Of a stretch of 10,361 bases of DNA, positions 1-6,742 are shown in pieces. This stretch comes from JBJXFY01 sp046155815 (GTDB lineage Bacteria; Verrucomicrobiota; Verrucomicrobiia; Limisphaerales; CAIMTB01). Location: positions 1-10,361 of the forward strand of contig JBJXFY010000224.1 in the NCBI GenBank assembly GCA_046155815.1, given 5' to 3'. Each line of letters begins with the position of its first letter. Position 1 is the stretch's first letter. The notes beneath the pieces are model-generated. The model did not search any database. It was given only the letters and a program-made list of their open reading frames with translations, and was not told the DNA's origin. The position numbers and the translations under genes were made by a program.

Positions 1-164
1 CCCCGATGCCCGCCACCGCGCCGCGGATGGCGCGGGCCGCCAGCTCGGCCCCGGCCGTGAGCGGGCTGGACGTCGGCCTCGCCGCCGGCGCCGCGGTGCT
101 GAACGTCGCCTTCCTCGCGTTCGTGGCCTACGTGGCCTTCATGGGCATCCAGATCATCGAGTAG
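1..164 (+). CDS. C-terminal end of a membrane protein, possibly a GspF-like secretion protein (5' partial)
   Basis: An open frame runs in from the left edge (first full codon at base 3) and stops at TAG 162-164, leaving about 53 residues. The visible part has an Ala/Pro-rich stretch, then a hydrophobic segment of about 25 residues (core AFLAFVAYVAFMGIQII) ending one residue before the stop, so the protein finishes in a membrane helix. GspF/PilC-type platform proteins commonly end this way, and the helix resembles the C-terminal helix of the GspF-like protein two genes downstream (both contain a QII near the end). A neighbouring paralogue of that protein is therefore my best guess. This is inference from a short hydrophobic tail; any membrane protein with a C-terminal anchor would also fit. 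That it is the end of a real gene is likely from position, strand and the 41-bp gap to trxA. Confidence 0.45.
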   Translation, partial: PMPATAPRMARAASSAPAVSGLDVGLAAGAAVLNVAFLAFVAYVAFMGIQIIE

Positions 165-205
165 TTCCTTCACTCCTTCGCGCGCTTTCCCCACGTCACC
201 CCCCA

Positions 206-538
206 ATGGCCGCCCCCAACATTGTCACCCTGAGCGAGCAGAACTTCGACGCCGAGGTTCTCCAGTCCCAGATCCCCGTCCTCGTGGACTTCTGGGCCGA
301 ATGGTGCGGCCCCTGCAAGATGATCGCCCCCGTGCTCGACGAGCTGGCCGGCGACCTCGAGGGACAGCTCAAGATCGGCAAGGTGAACATTGACGACCAT
401 CAGGCTCTGGCCGCGAAGCACGACATCCGTGCCATCCCCACGCTGCTGATCTTCAAGGACGGCCAGGTGGTCGAGCAGATGATGGGCGCCAAGGGCAAGC
501 GCGCCATCCGCGAGCAGGTGGACCGCTACCTCGCCTAG
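206..538 (+). CDS. trxA: Thioredoxin
   Basis: A 110-residue single-domain thioredoxin, the usual length for TrxA. It is a cytosolic dithiol-disulfide oxidoreductase, kept reduced by thioredoxin reductase, that reduces protein disulfides and supplies electrons to enzymes such as ribonucleotide reductase. The active site WCGPC is at residues 33-37 (redox cysteines C34 and C37), the buried aspartate is D28 in the VDFWA strand, and the cis-proline is P78 in the AIPT motif. There is no signal peptide or membrane anchor, which argues against a periplasmic DsbE/TlpA-type protein. The ATG at 206 gives the canonical N-terminus; the 41-bp upstream gap is pyrimidine-rich and has no Shine-Dalgarno sequence. 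It lies between a membrane-protein fragment and a GspF-like gene on the same strand, with 28 bp to the next start, so cotranscription is likely. Identification is secure; a dedicated role with the secretion genes is only a guess. Confidence 0.97.
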   Translation: MAAPNIVTLSEQNFDAEVLQSQIPVLVDFWAEWCGPCKMIAPVLDELAGDLEGQLKIGKVNIDDHQALAAKHDIRAIPTLLIFKDGQVVEQMMGAKGKRAIREQVDRYLA

Positions 539-542
539 TCCT

Positions 543-558
543 CCGCGCTCCTGCGCGG
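543..558 (+). promoter_or_regulatory. GC hairpin between trxA and the GspF-like gene
   Basis: CCGCGC (543-548) and GCGCGG (553-558) form a perfect 6-bp stem around the loop TCCT, starting 4 bases after the trxA stop and ending 8 bases before the next ATG. No T-tract follows, so it is not a standard intrinsic terminator. It could stabilise or process a shared transcript, partly block the downstream start, or be chance in GC-rich DNA. Confidence 0.3.
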
Positions 559-566
559 GTCCGGTC

Positions 567-1574
567 ATGGCCTTCATCGTGCTGCCCGGACAGCTCGAGC
601 GACGGGCGGAACTGTACCAGCAGATCGCCCTCACGATCGCCTCCGGTCTGCCCCTGCCGCGCGCGATCCGCGGCCTCGCCGAGAAACCCGTCTCCGGCTC
701 CTTCCGCGGCCCGCTGCTCCGCGTGGCCGACCGGCTCGACGGCGGGGACACGCTGGCCGAGGCCGTCGGCAGGCTGGGCGGATGGATGCCGGAGTTCGAC
801 CGCGCGATGATCGGCGCAGGCGAGTTGAGCGGCCGTCTCGACGAAACCCTCCGCCTGCTCGCCCGCTCCTGCCGCGACCGTGCGGCCAGCCTGCGGGCGA
901 TGATCAACGGACTGATCTACCCGGTGGCCGTGTTCCACGTCGCGGCGCTGGTCTTCCCCACCGAGCTGCTGCGCAAACTGTTCTGGGACGGGGCCGTCGG
1001 GCCCTTTCTGGCTCGGAAGGCGGGGGTGCTGCTCCCCGCCTACGCGGCGGTGCTGCTCCTTGCCTGGGCCTCGCAGGGCGCGCGTGGCCGGGCCGTGAGG
1101 AGCGTCATCGAGACGGTCTTCGGACTGTTGCCGGTGATCGGCGGGGCGATGCGCGCGCTGGCTCTGGCGCGGCTGAGCCTCGCCCTCGAGGCGTTGCTGA
1201 ATGCCGGCGTGGCCGTGACCCGCGCGTGGCCGCTGGCCGCCGCCGCGAGCGGTTCGTCCCGGCTCCAGCGGGCCGTGCAACACTGGCCGGACCAGCTGGA
1301 GGCCGGCCGCACGCCGGCGGAACTGATCGGCTCCTCCGGCACGTTCCCCGGCGAGTTCGCGAGCCTTTACGGCACCGGCGAGGTTTCCGGACGCGTGGAT
1401 GAAATCCTGCCCCAGCTGGGGGCCTACTATCAGGAGGTTGGCGAGCGCAAGATGCGCCGCGCCGCCGTCGGCTTCGCCTGGCTCGTGTACGGCCTCGCCG
1501 CCGCCATGGCCGCGTTCCAGATCATCAGCTTCTGGACCGGCTACTACGGCGGGCTGCTGGGCGGGGACGAATGA
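567..1574 (+). CDS. Short GspF/PilC-like type II secretion / type IV pilus platform protein
   Basis: A 335-residue inner-membrane protein with two T2SSF repeats. GspF/PilC proteins form the membrane platform that couples the assembly ATPase to pseudopilus or pilus growth. Repeat 1 (about residues 8-135) carries GAGELSGRLDE with E86; repeat 2 (about 190-325) carries GTGEVSGRVDE with E272. Each glycine-glutamate motif is a hallmark of the fold and precedes a helical bundle leading to the membrane. Membrane segments are visible at about 117-136, 154-170 and 300-322. The family is usually about 400 residues with an extra cytoplasmic N-terminal stretch of some 60-70 residues; here the first repeat begins almost at the start, so this is a short form. 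The ATG at 567 follows the trxA hairpin; no Shine-Dalgarno is visible. No ATPase, pilin or secretin gene is visible here, so whether it serves secretion or pili cannot be decided. Confidence 0.88.
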   Translation: MAFIVLPGQLERRAELYQQIALTIASGLPLPRAIRGLAEKPVSGSFRGPLLRVADRLDGGDTLAEAVGRLGGWMPEFDRAMIGAGELSGRLDETLRLLARSCRDRAASLRAMINGLIYPVAVFHVAALVFPTELLRKLFWDGAVGPFLARKAGVLLPAYAAVLLLAWASQGARGRAVRSVIETVFGLLPVIGGAMRALALARLSLALEALLNAGVAVTRAWPLAAAASGSSRLQRAVQHWPDQLEAGRTPAELIGSSGTFPGEFASLYGTGEVSGRVDEILPQLGAYYQEVGERKMRRAAVGFAWLVYGLAAAMAAFQIISFWTGYYGGLLGGDE

Positions 1575-1647
1575 GGTGCCGCAGCCGTCAGGGGCCGGCC
1601 GAAAAACGGCATTCGGCAAACGACCCGGTTTCCGGCTGAATCAGCCC

Positions 1648-2799
1648 GTGACGATCGCCGAACTGCACGCCAACGAGGATCTCCGCCGACATGAGTTCCC
1701 CGTGGTGGCGAACCAGATCTTCCTCGCCCATGCCGCCGTGTGTCCCCTGCCCCGCCGCGTGAGCGAGGCGGTGCGTGACTATGCCGCCGCCGCGTCGGCG
1801 CAGGACCAGGAGCAGCCGGTGCTGAAGGACCTGTTTCCCCGCTGCCGCGAGCTGGCCGCGCAGCTCATCGGCGCGACGGCGGACGAGATCGCGCTCGTCG
1901 GGCCGACCTCGCTGGCGTTGAGCTTCATCGCCGGCGGTCTGCCGCTGCGGAAGGGCGACAACGTCATCGTCTACCAGGACGACTACCCCTCGAACGTCTA
2001 TCCGTGGATGGCGCTCACGGCGCGCGGCGTCCAGGTGCGCTTCCTTCCGGCCCGCGGCCTCGGCCGCATCCGTGTGGCCGACGTGCTCGGGCAGGTGGAC
2101 GAGGACACTCGCCTCGTGGCGCTCGCCTCATGCCACTTCATCTCGGGCTGGCGGCTCGAACTCGAGGCCGTCGGCCGCGTGCTGGCGGAGCGTCGCATCG
2201 CCTTCAGCGTCGATGGCATCCAGACGCTCGGCGCGTTTCCCACGTCGGCGGCGGCCTTCGATTTCACCTGCGCCGACTCGCACAAGTGGCTGCTCGGGCC
2301 GTGCGGCGCGGGCTTCCTCTACGTGAAGCGCGCCTGGCACGACCGCCTCCAGCCCGTCGTGCATGGCTGGCACAACGTCCGCTGCCCGGAATTCGTGGCG
2401 CAGGACCGGATCGAGTTCCGCCGCGGCGCGCAGCGTTACGAGGCCGGCTCGCAGAACGTGCTCGGCCTCGTCGGCCTGCGCGCGGCGTTCGAGCTGCTCC
2501 TCGAGATCGGCGTGGACGCCATCGCCGCCGAACTGCTGCGCAAGCGGGCGTGGCTCGTGCCGGCGCTCCAGGCGAAGGGATGGAACGTCATGCACCCCGA
2601 CGCGCCCGAGGCGAACCGCAGCGGCGTCGTCACCTTTGACCGTTCCGGCGAGGACATGGCGGCCGTGCATCAACGCCTCAAGGAGGCGGGCGTCGAGACC
2701 TCGCTGCGCTCCGAGCGTTCGGGCCGCAAGTGGCTCCGGCTCTCGCCGCACTTCTACAACACGGACGCGGAGCTGCACCGCGTGGTGGAATTCCTGTGA
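1648..2799 (+). CDS. Class V aminotransferase-fold PLP-dependent enzyme
   Basis: A cytosolic fold-type I PLP enzyme of the aminotransferase class V / cysteine desulfurase-like superfamily. The PLP Schiff-base lysine is K213 in the SHKW motif; the aspartate contacting the pyridine nitrogen is D189 in VDGIQ, with Q192 at the usual accompanying position. The N-terminal FLAHAAVCPLP stretch (about 25-35) is the substrate-entry segment typical of the superfamily. The frame is open upstream to an ATG at 1399, but that part overlaps the GspF-like gene and has shadow-like composition. GTG 1648 gives a normal 383-residue protein; GTG 1576 (407 residues) is the alternative. No Shine-Dalgarno precedes either. 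The substrate cannot be read from sequence: aminotransferase, desulfurase, lyase and epimerase members share these motifs. Its position upstream of tyrA-aroA may be chance, since aromatic aminotransferases usually belong to class I/II. Confidence 0.88.
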   Translation: MTIAELHANEDLRRHEFPVVANQIFLAHAAVCPLPRRVSEAVRDYAAAASAQDQEQPVLKDLFPRCRELAAQLIGATADEIALVGPTSLALSFIAGGLPLRKGDNVIVYQDDYPSNVYPWMALTARGVQVRFLPARGLGRIRVADVLGQVDEDTRLVALASCHFISGWRLELEAVGRVLAERRIAFSVDGIQTLGAFPTSAAAFDFTCADSHKWLLGPCGAGFLYVKRAWHDRLQPVVHGWHNVRCPEFVAQDRIEFRRGAQRYEAGSQNVLGLVGLRAAFELLLEIGVDAIAAELLRKRAWLVPALQAKGWNVMHPDAPEANRSGVVTFDRSGEDMAAVHQRLKEAGVETSLRSERSGRKWLRLSPHFYNTDAELHRVVEFL

Positions 2800-2895
2800 G
2801 CAAGCCCTGAATCCAGGTTCCAGGCGGACGGAAGCCCGCAGTGACAGGATTGGCGCCTGTTTGGAGCTTGGAACCGGGCGCCTGGAGTTTCTTCA
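2800..2895. repeat. Repeat-like spacer with imperfect inverted and short direct repeats
   Basis: The 96-bp gap before tyrA has an imperfect inverted repeat: TCCAGGTTCCAGGC (2812-2825) against GCTTGGAACCGGGC (2866-2879), pairing at 11 of 14 positions. GGCGCCTG also occurs twice in direct orientation (2852-2859 and 2877-2884). The mix of TCCAGG, TTGGAAC and CCTGGAG words differs from neighbouring coding DNA and looks like a dispersed intergenic repeat, though only one copy is visible here. It could equally be a 5' leader structure for tyrA-aroA. Confidence 0.4.
2884..2887 (+). promoter_or_regulatory. Ribosome binding site for tyrA
   Basis: GGAG ends 8 bases before the tyrA ATG at 2896. It is one of only two good Shine-Dalgarno matches in the window, and it supports this start. 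Confidence 0.6.
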
Positions 2896-3783
2896 ATGCC
2901 GCCCGTGCCTTTCCGCCACGCGTCCATCCTCGGCGTCGGCCTGCTCGGGGGGTCGCTCGGGCTGGCCCTGCGCCACCGCGGCCTCGCGTCGCGCGTGACG
3001 GGCTTTGTCCGTCGCGCGGCCGCCGCCGCCGAGGTTCTGGCCGCCGGGGCTGTGGACGACGCGACCACCGACCTCGCCGCGGCCGTCCGGGGCGCGGACC
3101 TCGTCGTGCTCTGCACGCCCGTGGCGCAGATCGGTGAACTCGCCCGCTCGCTCGCGCCCCACCTGGCCGCGGGCACGGTCGTCACGGACGTGGGCAGCGT
3201 GAAGGCCGCGGTGATCGGGGCCGCGGAAGGGCCGGTGCATGCGGCGGGCGCGCACTTCGTCGGCAGCCACCCGATGGCCGGCGGCGAGAAGACCGGCGTT
3301 GGTGCCGCCCGGGCCGACCTCTTCGAAGGCGCGGTCAGCCTCGTCACGCCGACGTCCGCCACCGATCCAGCCGCCGCGGAGGCGGTCCGGCAGCTCTGGC
3401 GCGGGGTGGGCGCGCGCGTCGTGGACCTGGATGCGGACACGCACGACGCCCTGGTCGCGCGCACCAGCCACCTGCCCCACGTGCTGGCCTTCGCGCTCGC
3501 GCGCTACGTCCTCGATCCCGCCGCGTCGCCGCTGCAGCGCGGGCTGTGCGCCACCGGCTTCCGGGACACCACGCGCATTGCGGCCGGCTCGCCGCCGATG
3601 TGGCGCGACATCCTGCTTGGCAACCGCGCCCATGTTCTCGCCGCGCTCGACGGCCTCGGCGAGCAGCTCGCGGAGCTGCGCACCGCCGTGGCCGCCGGGG
3701 ATGCGGCCGCGGTGGAACTCTTCCTCACCGAGGCCAGCACGCGGCGCAGCCAGTGGAGCGGCCCGCGTACCTCGGCCGACTGA
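2896..3783 (+). CDS. tyrA: Prephenate/arogenate dehydrogenase
   Basis: A 295-residue cytosolic dehydrogenase that oxidatively decarboxylates prephenate to 4-hydroxyphenylpyruvate (or arogenate to tyrosine) in tyrosine synthesis. The Rossmann motif GVGLLGGS is at residues 13-20, the LCTPV and DVGSVK strands follow, and the catalytic histidine is H125 in GSHPMAGGEKTG. A second conserved segment, SHLPH (H192 and H195), opens the helical dimerisation domain, and DTTRIA with MWRDI lies near the C-terminus. There is no fused chorismate mutase, ACT domain or AroA domain, so it is the compact monofunctional form. After strand 2 the sequence reads GFVRR (36-40): the acidic residue expected in NAD-dependent members is V38, followed by two arginines, suggesting NADP use. 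A good Shine-Dalgarno supports ATG 2896. aroA starts 10 bases downstream, so the two are almost certainly cotranscribed. Prephenate versus arogenate specificity cannot be settled from sequence. Confidence 0.95.
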   Translation: MPPVPFRHASILGVGLLGGSLGLALRHRGLASRVTGFVRRAAAAAEVLAAGAVDDATTDLAAAVRGADLVVLCTPVAQIGELARSLAPHLAAGTVVTDVGSVKAAVIGAAEGPVHAAGAHFVGSHPMAGGEKTGVGAARADLFEGAVSLVTPTSATDPAAAEAVRQLWRGVGARVVDLDADTHDALVARTSHLPHVLAFALARYVLDPAASPLQRGLCATGFRDTTRIAAGSPPMWRDILLGNRAHVLAALDGLGEQLAELRTAVAAGDAAAVELFLTEASTRRSQWSGPRTSAD

Positions 3784-3793
3784 AGCCCTTCCC

Positions 3794-5056
3794 GTGCCCC
3801 TGCCCGACCTCATCGAGATCATCCCGCCGACTGGCCCGATCCACGCCGCGATCACCGTGCCCGGCTCAAAGAGCATCACGAACCGCGCGCTGATCCTCGC
3901 CGCGCTCGCCGACGGCGCCACCACGCTGCGCGGCGCGCTGTGGAGCGAGGACACGCAGGTCATGGCGGACTGCCTCGGCCATCTCGGCTGCGCGGTCCGC
4001 GTCGAGCCGGATCCGGCAGAGGACGCGAACCGCACCATCACCGTGCGCGGCGCGGGTGGCCTGATCCCGCGCGCCGGCACGGCGGACGCGCCGCTCGAAC
4101 TCTTCGTCGGCAACGCCGGCACGGCGGCGCGATTCCTCGCGGCGCTGCTGTGCCTCGGCCGCGGCGCGTACCGGCTCAGCGGCGTGCCGCGGATGCACGA
4201 GCGCCCGCAGGCCGCGCTGTTCCACGCCCTCCGCGCGCTCGGCTACCGCATGGACGCGCCGAACGACCGCCTGCCCGCCGTGATCCACGGCACCGGGCCG
4301 CGGCCGGGGCGCTGCACGGTATCCGTGGCGGAAAGCTCGCAGTTCGCATCCGCGCTGCTGCTGTCCGGCGGCGTCGCCGGGTGGTCGGTGGACATCGCGC
4401 AGGACGGCGACGCGGAGGAACTGCCCTACGTCGAGATGACGCGCGAGCTGGTGAAGGTGTTTCCTGAGCGCGGCGGCGAATTCCAGGTCGAACCGGACGC
4501 GTCGAGCGGGAGCTACTTCATCGCGGCGGGCCACCTGCTTGGCGGCATCAGCGTCCCGCACTGGCCGGCCACGGGCTGGCAGATTGACGGCGAGTTCCCG
4601 CGCTTCCTCCCGCTGCCGGCGGAGGTGTCGCGCGCCCGCGACCTGGGCGACAGCATCATGACGGCCATCGTGCTCGCGGCGCTGGCCGGGCGTCCGGTGC
4701 GCTTCACCGACCTCGGCCGGCTGCGTGTGCAGGAATGCGAGCGAGTCGTCGCGCTCCGCACCGAGCTCACGAAATGCGGCGCACTGGTGATCGAGGAGGG
4801 CGACACGCTGACGGTCCATCCATCCCGGCTCCACGGTGCGGAGATCGAGACCTACAACGACCACCGCATGGCCATGTGCTTCGCGGTGCTGGGGCTGAAG
4901 GTGCCGGGCATTCGGCTCCGCAACCCTTCGTGCGTGAAGAAGACCTTCCCCAACTTCTTCCAGAAGCTCGCCGCGTCCCAGCCGCACGGGCTGGGCGTGG
5001 AGATCCGGGAAGCGGCGGGGCGGAGGCTGGCACGGGATGAACTGGCCGCGGAGTAG
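3794..5056 (+). CDS. aroA: 3-phosphoshikimate 1-carboxyvinyltransferase (EPSP synthase)
   Basis: A 420-residue EPSP synthase, close to the family's usual 420-440. It is a cytosolic shikimate-pathway enzyme joining PEP to shikimate 3-phosphate. Visible motifs: VPGSKSITNRA with K26 and R31; GNAGTAARFL at 106-115; RMHERPQ at 133-139 (R137); SSQF from 181; the catalytic aspartate D286 in GDSIMT; RVQECER with E314; NDHRMAM from 355; and a CVKKTFP segment near the end. Spacing from G109 to R137 matches E. coli G96 to R124, which puts F114 at the position of E. coli Pro101. The frame stays open far upstream through tyrA, but that part is a shadow; GTG 3794 gives an N-terminus of normal length, and no ATG lies nearby. 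It follows the tyrA stop by 10 bases, so translation is probably coupled. No Shine-Dalgarno is seen. Confidence 0.97.
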   Translation: MPLPDLIEIIPPTGPIHAAITVPGSKSITNRALILAALADGATTLRGALWSEDTQVMADCLGHLGCAVRVEPDPAEDANRTITVRGAGGLIPRAGTADAPLELFVGNAGTAARFLAALLCLGRGAYRLSGVPRMHERPQAALFHALRALGYRMDAPNDRLPAVIHGTGPRPGRCTVSVAESSQFASALLLSGGVAGWSVDIAQDGDAEELPYVEMTRELVKVFPERGGEFQVEPDASSGSYFIAAGHLLGGISVPHWPATGWQIDGEFPRFLPLPAEVSRARDLGDSIMTAIVLAALAGRPVRFTDLGRLRVQECERVVALRTELTKCGALVIEEGDTLTVHPSRLHGAEIETYNDHRMAMCFAVLGLKVPGIRLRNPSCVKKTFPNFFQKLAASQPHGLGVEIREAAGRRLARDELAAE

Positions 5057-5291
5057 GCCAGCCCTTCGCCGGTGAGCAACTGCCGGCCTTGGCCTGATGC
5101 CGGGCCTTCCTGCCGCTGGTCACGGCCCCGCGGAGAGGGCATGAGCGGCCCAGGTTGGGGCTTTCCCGGCTGCTGTCGGCAGCGGGCGGCGGACCCATTC
5201 CCGCGCTGAGGTGGGATTCAGACTCGCACCGGATTCAGCGCTCCGGGCAGGCTGCCCGCACCCGGCTGCCCGCCGCCCCCAGCGTCCCGCC
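5057..5291. other. Gene-free 235-bp spacer between aroA and the glycosyltransferase module
   Basis: No frame here looks like a gene. It contains a perfect short hairpin (CGGGCA 5244-5249, GGC loop, TGCCCG 5253-5258), a direct repeat GGATTCAG at 5214-5221 and 5231-5238 (17-bp period), a 5-bp GCTGC/GCAGC stem around 5171-5185, and a 22-codon open frame (5141-5209) preceded by a purine run. There is no T-tract terminator. The most likely content is the promoter or leader of the downstream glycosyltransferase pair, but I cannot point to -35/-10 boxes. GTG 5211 is in frame with the next gene but would add a low-complexity N-terminus. Confidence 0.45.
5244..5258 (+). promoter_or_regulatory. Short GC hairpin upstream of the GT39-like gene
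   Basis: A perfect 6-bp stem (CGGGCA/TGCCCG) with a 3-base loop, ending 33 bases before ATG 5292. No T-tract follows. It may be a leader structure; a 6-bp stem also arises easily by chance at this GC content. Confidence 0.25.
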
Positions 5292-6728
5292 ATGCCCTCA
5301 ACTTCGCCCGCCCTCCGTCCCGCCTGGCTGCTGAGTCCTTGGACTTGGCTGGGCCTCGCCGTGCTGGTGCGGCTGACCGCGCTGCTCGTGATCCCCCTGC
5401 GACCGGAGGCGGTGACCGACCGGCCGCGGTGGACGCCCCGCGACATCGCGACGGAAAAGCCGACGGCGTGGCAAATCCTGCAACGACGCACCGATTTCCG
5501 GCAGCTCGACCAGGACGAGGGCGCTTACGACAACGTGGCGAAGAACATCGCCGCCGGGCACGGGTTCCGCCTCGACTTCTCGTGGATGATCAACACGCCC
5601 GGCGAGCCAACGATGTACGCCGGGGCGGGCTATCCACTCTTCGTGGCGGCGTTCTACAAGATCTTCGGGCACGGCGGGCAGGTACCGGTCTTCCTGGGTC
5701 AGATCGCGCTCCATGCGTTGTCCGTCTGGCTGGTCATGCGGACGGCGGCGCGGTTGGCCGGTCCCTGGGCCGGGGCGGCGGCCGGGGCCTTCCTCGCCCT
5801 GCATCCGCCGCTCATCTGGCTCTCGATCGCGATGATGAGCGAGAACGCCATGATCCCTCTGGTCGCCATGACGCTGTGGCTGCTGCTGTGCGCGCCGCGG
5901 CGGTGGGGCGGGCGATGGTGGCTGCGGCCGCTCGCGCTCGGCCTCGCCCTCGGGGCGCTGGCGCAGACGCGCTCGACCTTTGCCGCGTACATCGCCGTCA
6001 CCTGCCTGTGGCTGCTGATCGAGGGGAGGAAGTCGCTGCCCCGCTGGCGGGCGCTGCTGCCTCCCGTCCTGGCCGGGTTGGTGTCCGTCGCAGTCAGTAC
6101 GCCTTGGGCGGTCCGCAACTACGCGATCTGGGGAAAGTTTATTCCCTTCTCCACCAAGTCCGGCATCAACGCCTACTTCTTCAACCACGACGGCATGGTG
6201 GTCGAGTTCGGCCCCGGCGCGGTGGACCGCCTGCCGCCCGTGAACATCTTCGGCCCGGAAATTCAGAACCTGCCCGACGAACCCGCGCGCAACGAGGCGC
6301 TGCGGAAGCTGTTCCAGGAGTTCGTCCGCGAGCACCCCGGCAAGTTCGCCGGCCTGACATGGATGCGCTTCTGGATGGCGGTGGTACCCATGCAGATTAC
6401 CTCCACCTCGAAGCTCACGCTGATCGGCGCGTGGTATGCCAAGGGCACGGCGCTGGCCGCGTGGCTGGCGCTGGCCGTGCTGCTGTTCACCGGCCGGCTG
6501 AAAGGACGGCGCTTCATCTGGCGCCTCGCCCCGCTGTTCCTGCTGCTCGCCATGTGGCAGGCGCTGCAATCCCTCGCCGGGCCGGGCATGCGCTACCGCA
6601 CGCCCGTCGAGCCCGGCTACGCCGCCCTGATCGGCATCACCGTGGCGATCGTCGCCGCGCTGGTTCTCCCCAAGGCGGCGGGGCACCCGCTGGCTTCGCG
6701 CTGGCTTCGGCGGCGGGATTCGGCCTGA
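5292..6728 (+). CDS. GT39/ArnT-like integral-membrane glycosyltransferase (PMT_2 type)
   Basis: A 478-residue multi-pass membrane protein resembling GT-C glycosyltransferases of the GT39/GT83 (PMT/ArnT) type, which take a sugar from a polyprenyl-phosphate donor and transfer it to a protein or lipid on the outer face of the membrane. The first helix spans about residues 16-36. After it comes an extracytoplasmic loop with LDQDEGAYDNVAKN (acidic pair D75-E76), where the catalytic aspartate of this fold lies, followed by AAGHGF. Further hydrophobic segments cover roughly 130-275, then a TPWAVRNYAIWG motif leads into a soluble stretch of over 100 residues, and three more helices follow at about 390-470. 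MRYRTPVEP before the last helix is typical of the family. ATG 5292 puts the first helix near the N-terminus; GTG 5211 is less likely. The next gene is a GT2 fusion 14 bases away. Donor and acceptor are unknown. Confidence 0.85.
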   Translation: MPSTSPALRPAWLLSPWTWLGLAVLVRLTALLVIPLRPEAVTDRPRWTPRDIATEKPTAWQILQRRTDFRQLDQDEGAYDNVAKNIAAGHGFRLDFSWMINTPGEPTMYAGAGYPLFVAAFYKIFGHGGQVPVFLGQIALHALSVWLVMRTAARLAGPWAGAAAGAFLALHPPLIWLSIAMMSENAMIPLVAMTLWLLLCAPRRWGGRWWLRPLALGLALGALAQTRSTFAAYIAVTCLWLLIEGRKSLPRWRALLPPVLAGLVSVAVSTPWAVRNYAIWGKFIPFSTKSGINAYFFNHDGMVVEFGPGAVDRLPPVNIFGPEIQNLPDEPARNEALRKLFQEFVREHPGKFAGLTWMRFWMAVVPMQITSTSKLTLIGAWYAKGTALAAWLALAVLLFTGRLKGRRFIWRLAPLFLLLAMWQALQSLAGPGMRYRTPVEPGYAALIGITVAIVAALVLPKAAGHPLASRWLRRRDSA

Positions 6729-6742
6729 ATGCCCCCGCCCGC

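Noticed and set aside
453..1619. Long antisense open frames (such as 453-1619, 2893-4122, 5298-6686 and 6617-8074 on the minus strand)
   Set aside because: Each mirrors a well-supported plus-strand gene, has shadow composition (Arg, Ala, Gly, Pro, His) and no recognisable motif.
1399..1647. ATG 1399 as the start of the class V aminotransferase-fold gene
   Set aside because: It lies deep inside the GspF-like gene and would add about 83 Ser/Ala/Pro-rich residues absent from the family.
1575..1647. A terminator or promoter in the gap before the aminotransferase
   Set aside because: No stable stem with T-tract and no convincing -35/-10 pair could be seen.
3239..3793. Upstream extension of the aroA frame through tyrA (605 codons in all)
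   Set aside because: The extension is low-complexity and overlaps the clear tyrA gene; EPSP synthase motifs and normal length fit a start at GTG 3794.
5141..5209. A 22-codon open frame with a purine run before its ATG as a leader peptide
   Set aside because: The purine run ends one base before the ATG, too close for a normal Shine-Dalgarno. There is no run of regulatory codons and no attenuator-like terminator, so it is not listed as a gene.
5205..5240. A tRNA-like T-arm (TGGGATTC followed by ACTC) on the minus strand
   Set aside because: The loop is too long, one stem pair is mismatched, and no anticodon or D arm or acceptor stem can be found nearby.
5339..6742. A 930-codon open frame reaching from inside the GT39-like gene to 8131
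   Set aside because: Upstream of ATG 6743 the translation is Arg/Ala/Pro-rich with no domain and overlaps a well-supported membrane protein in another frame; it is a GC shadow, not a giant fusion.
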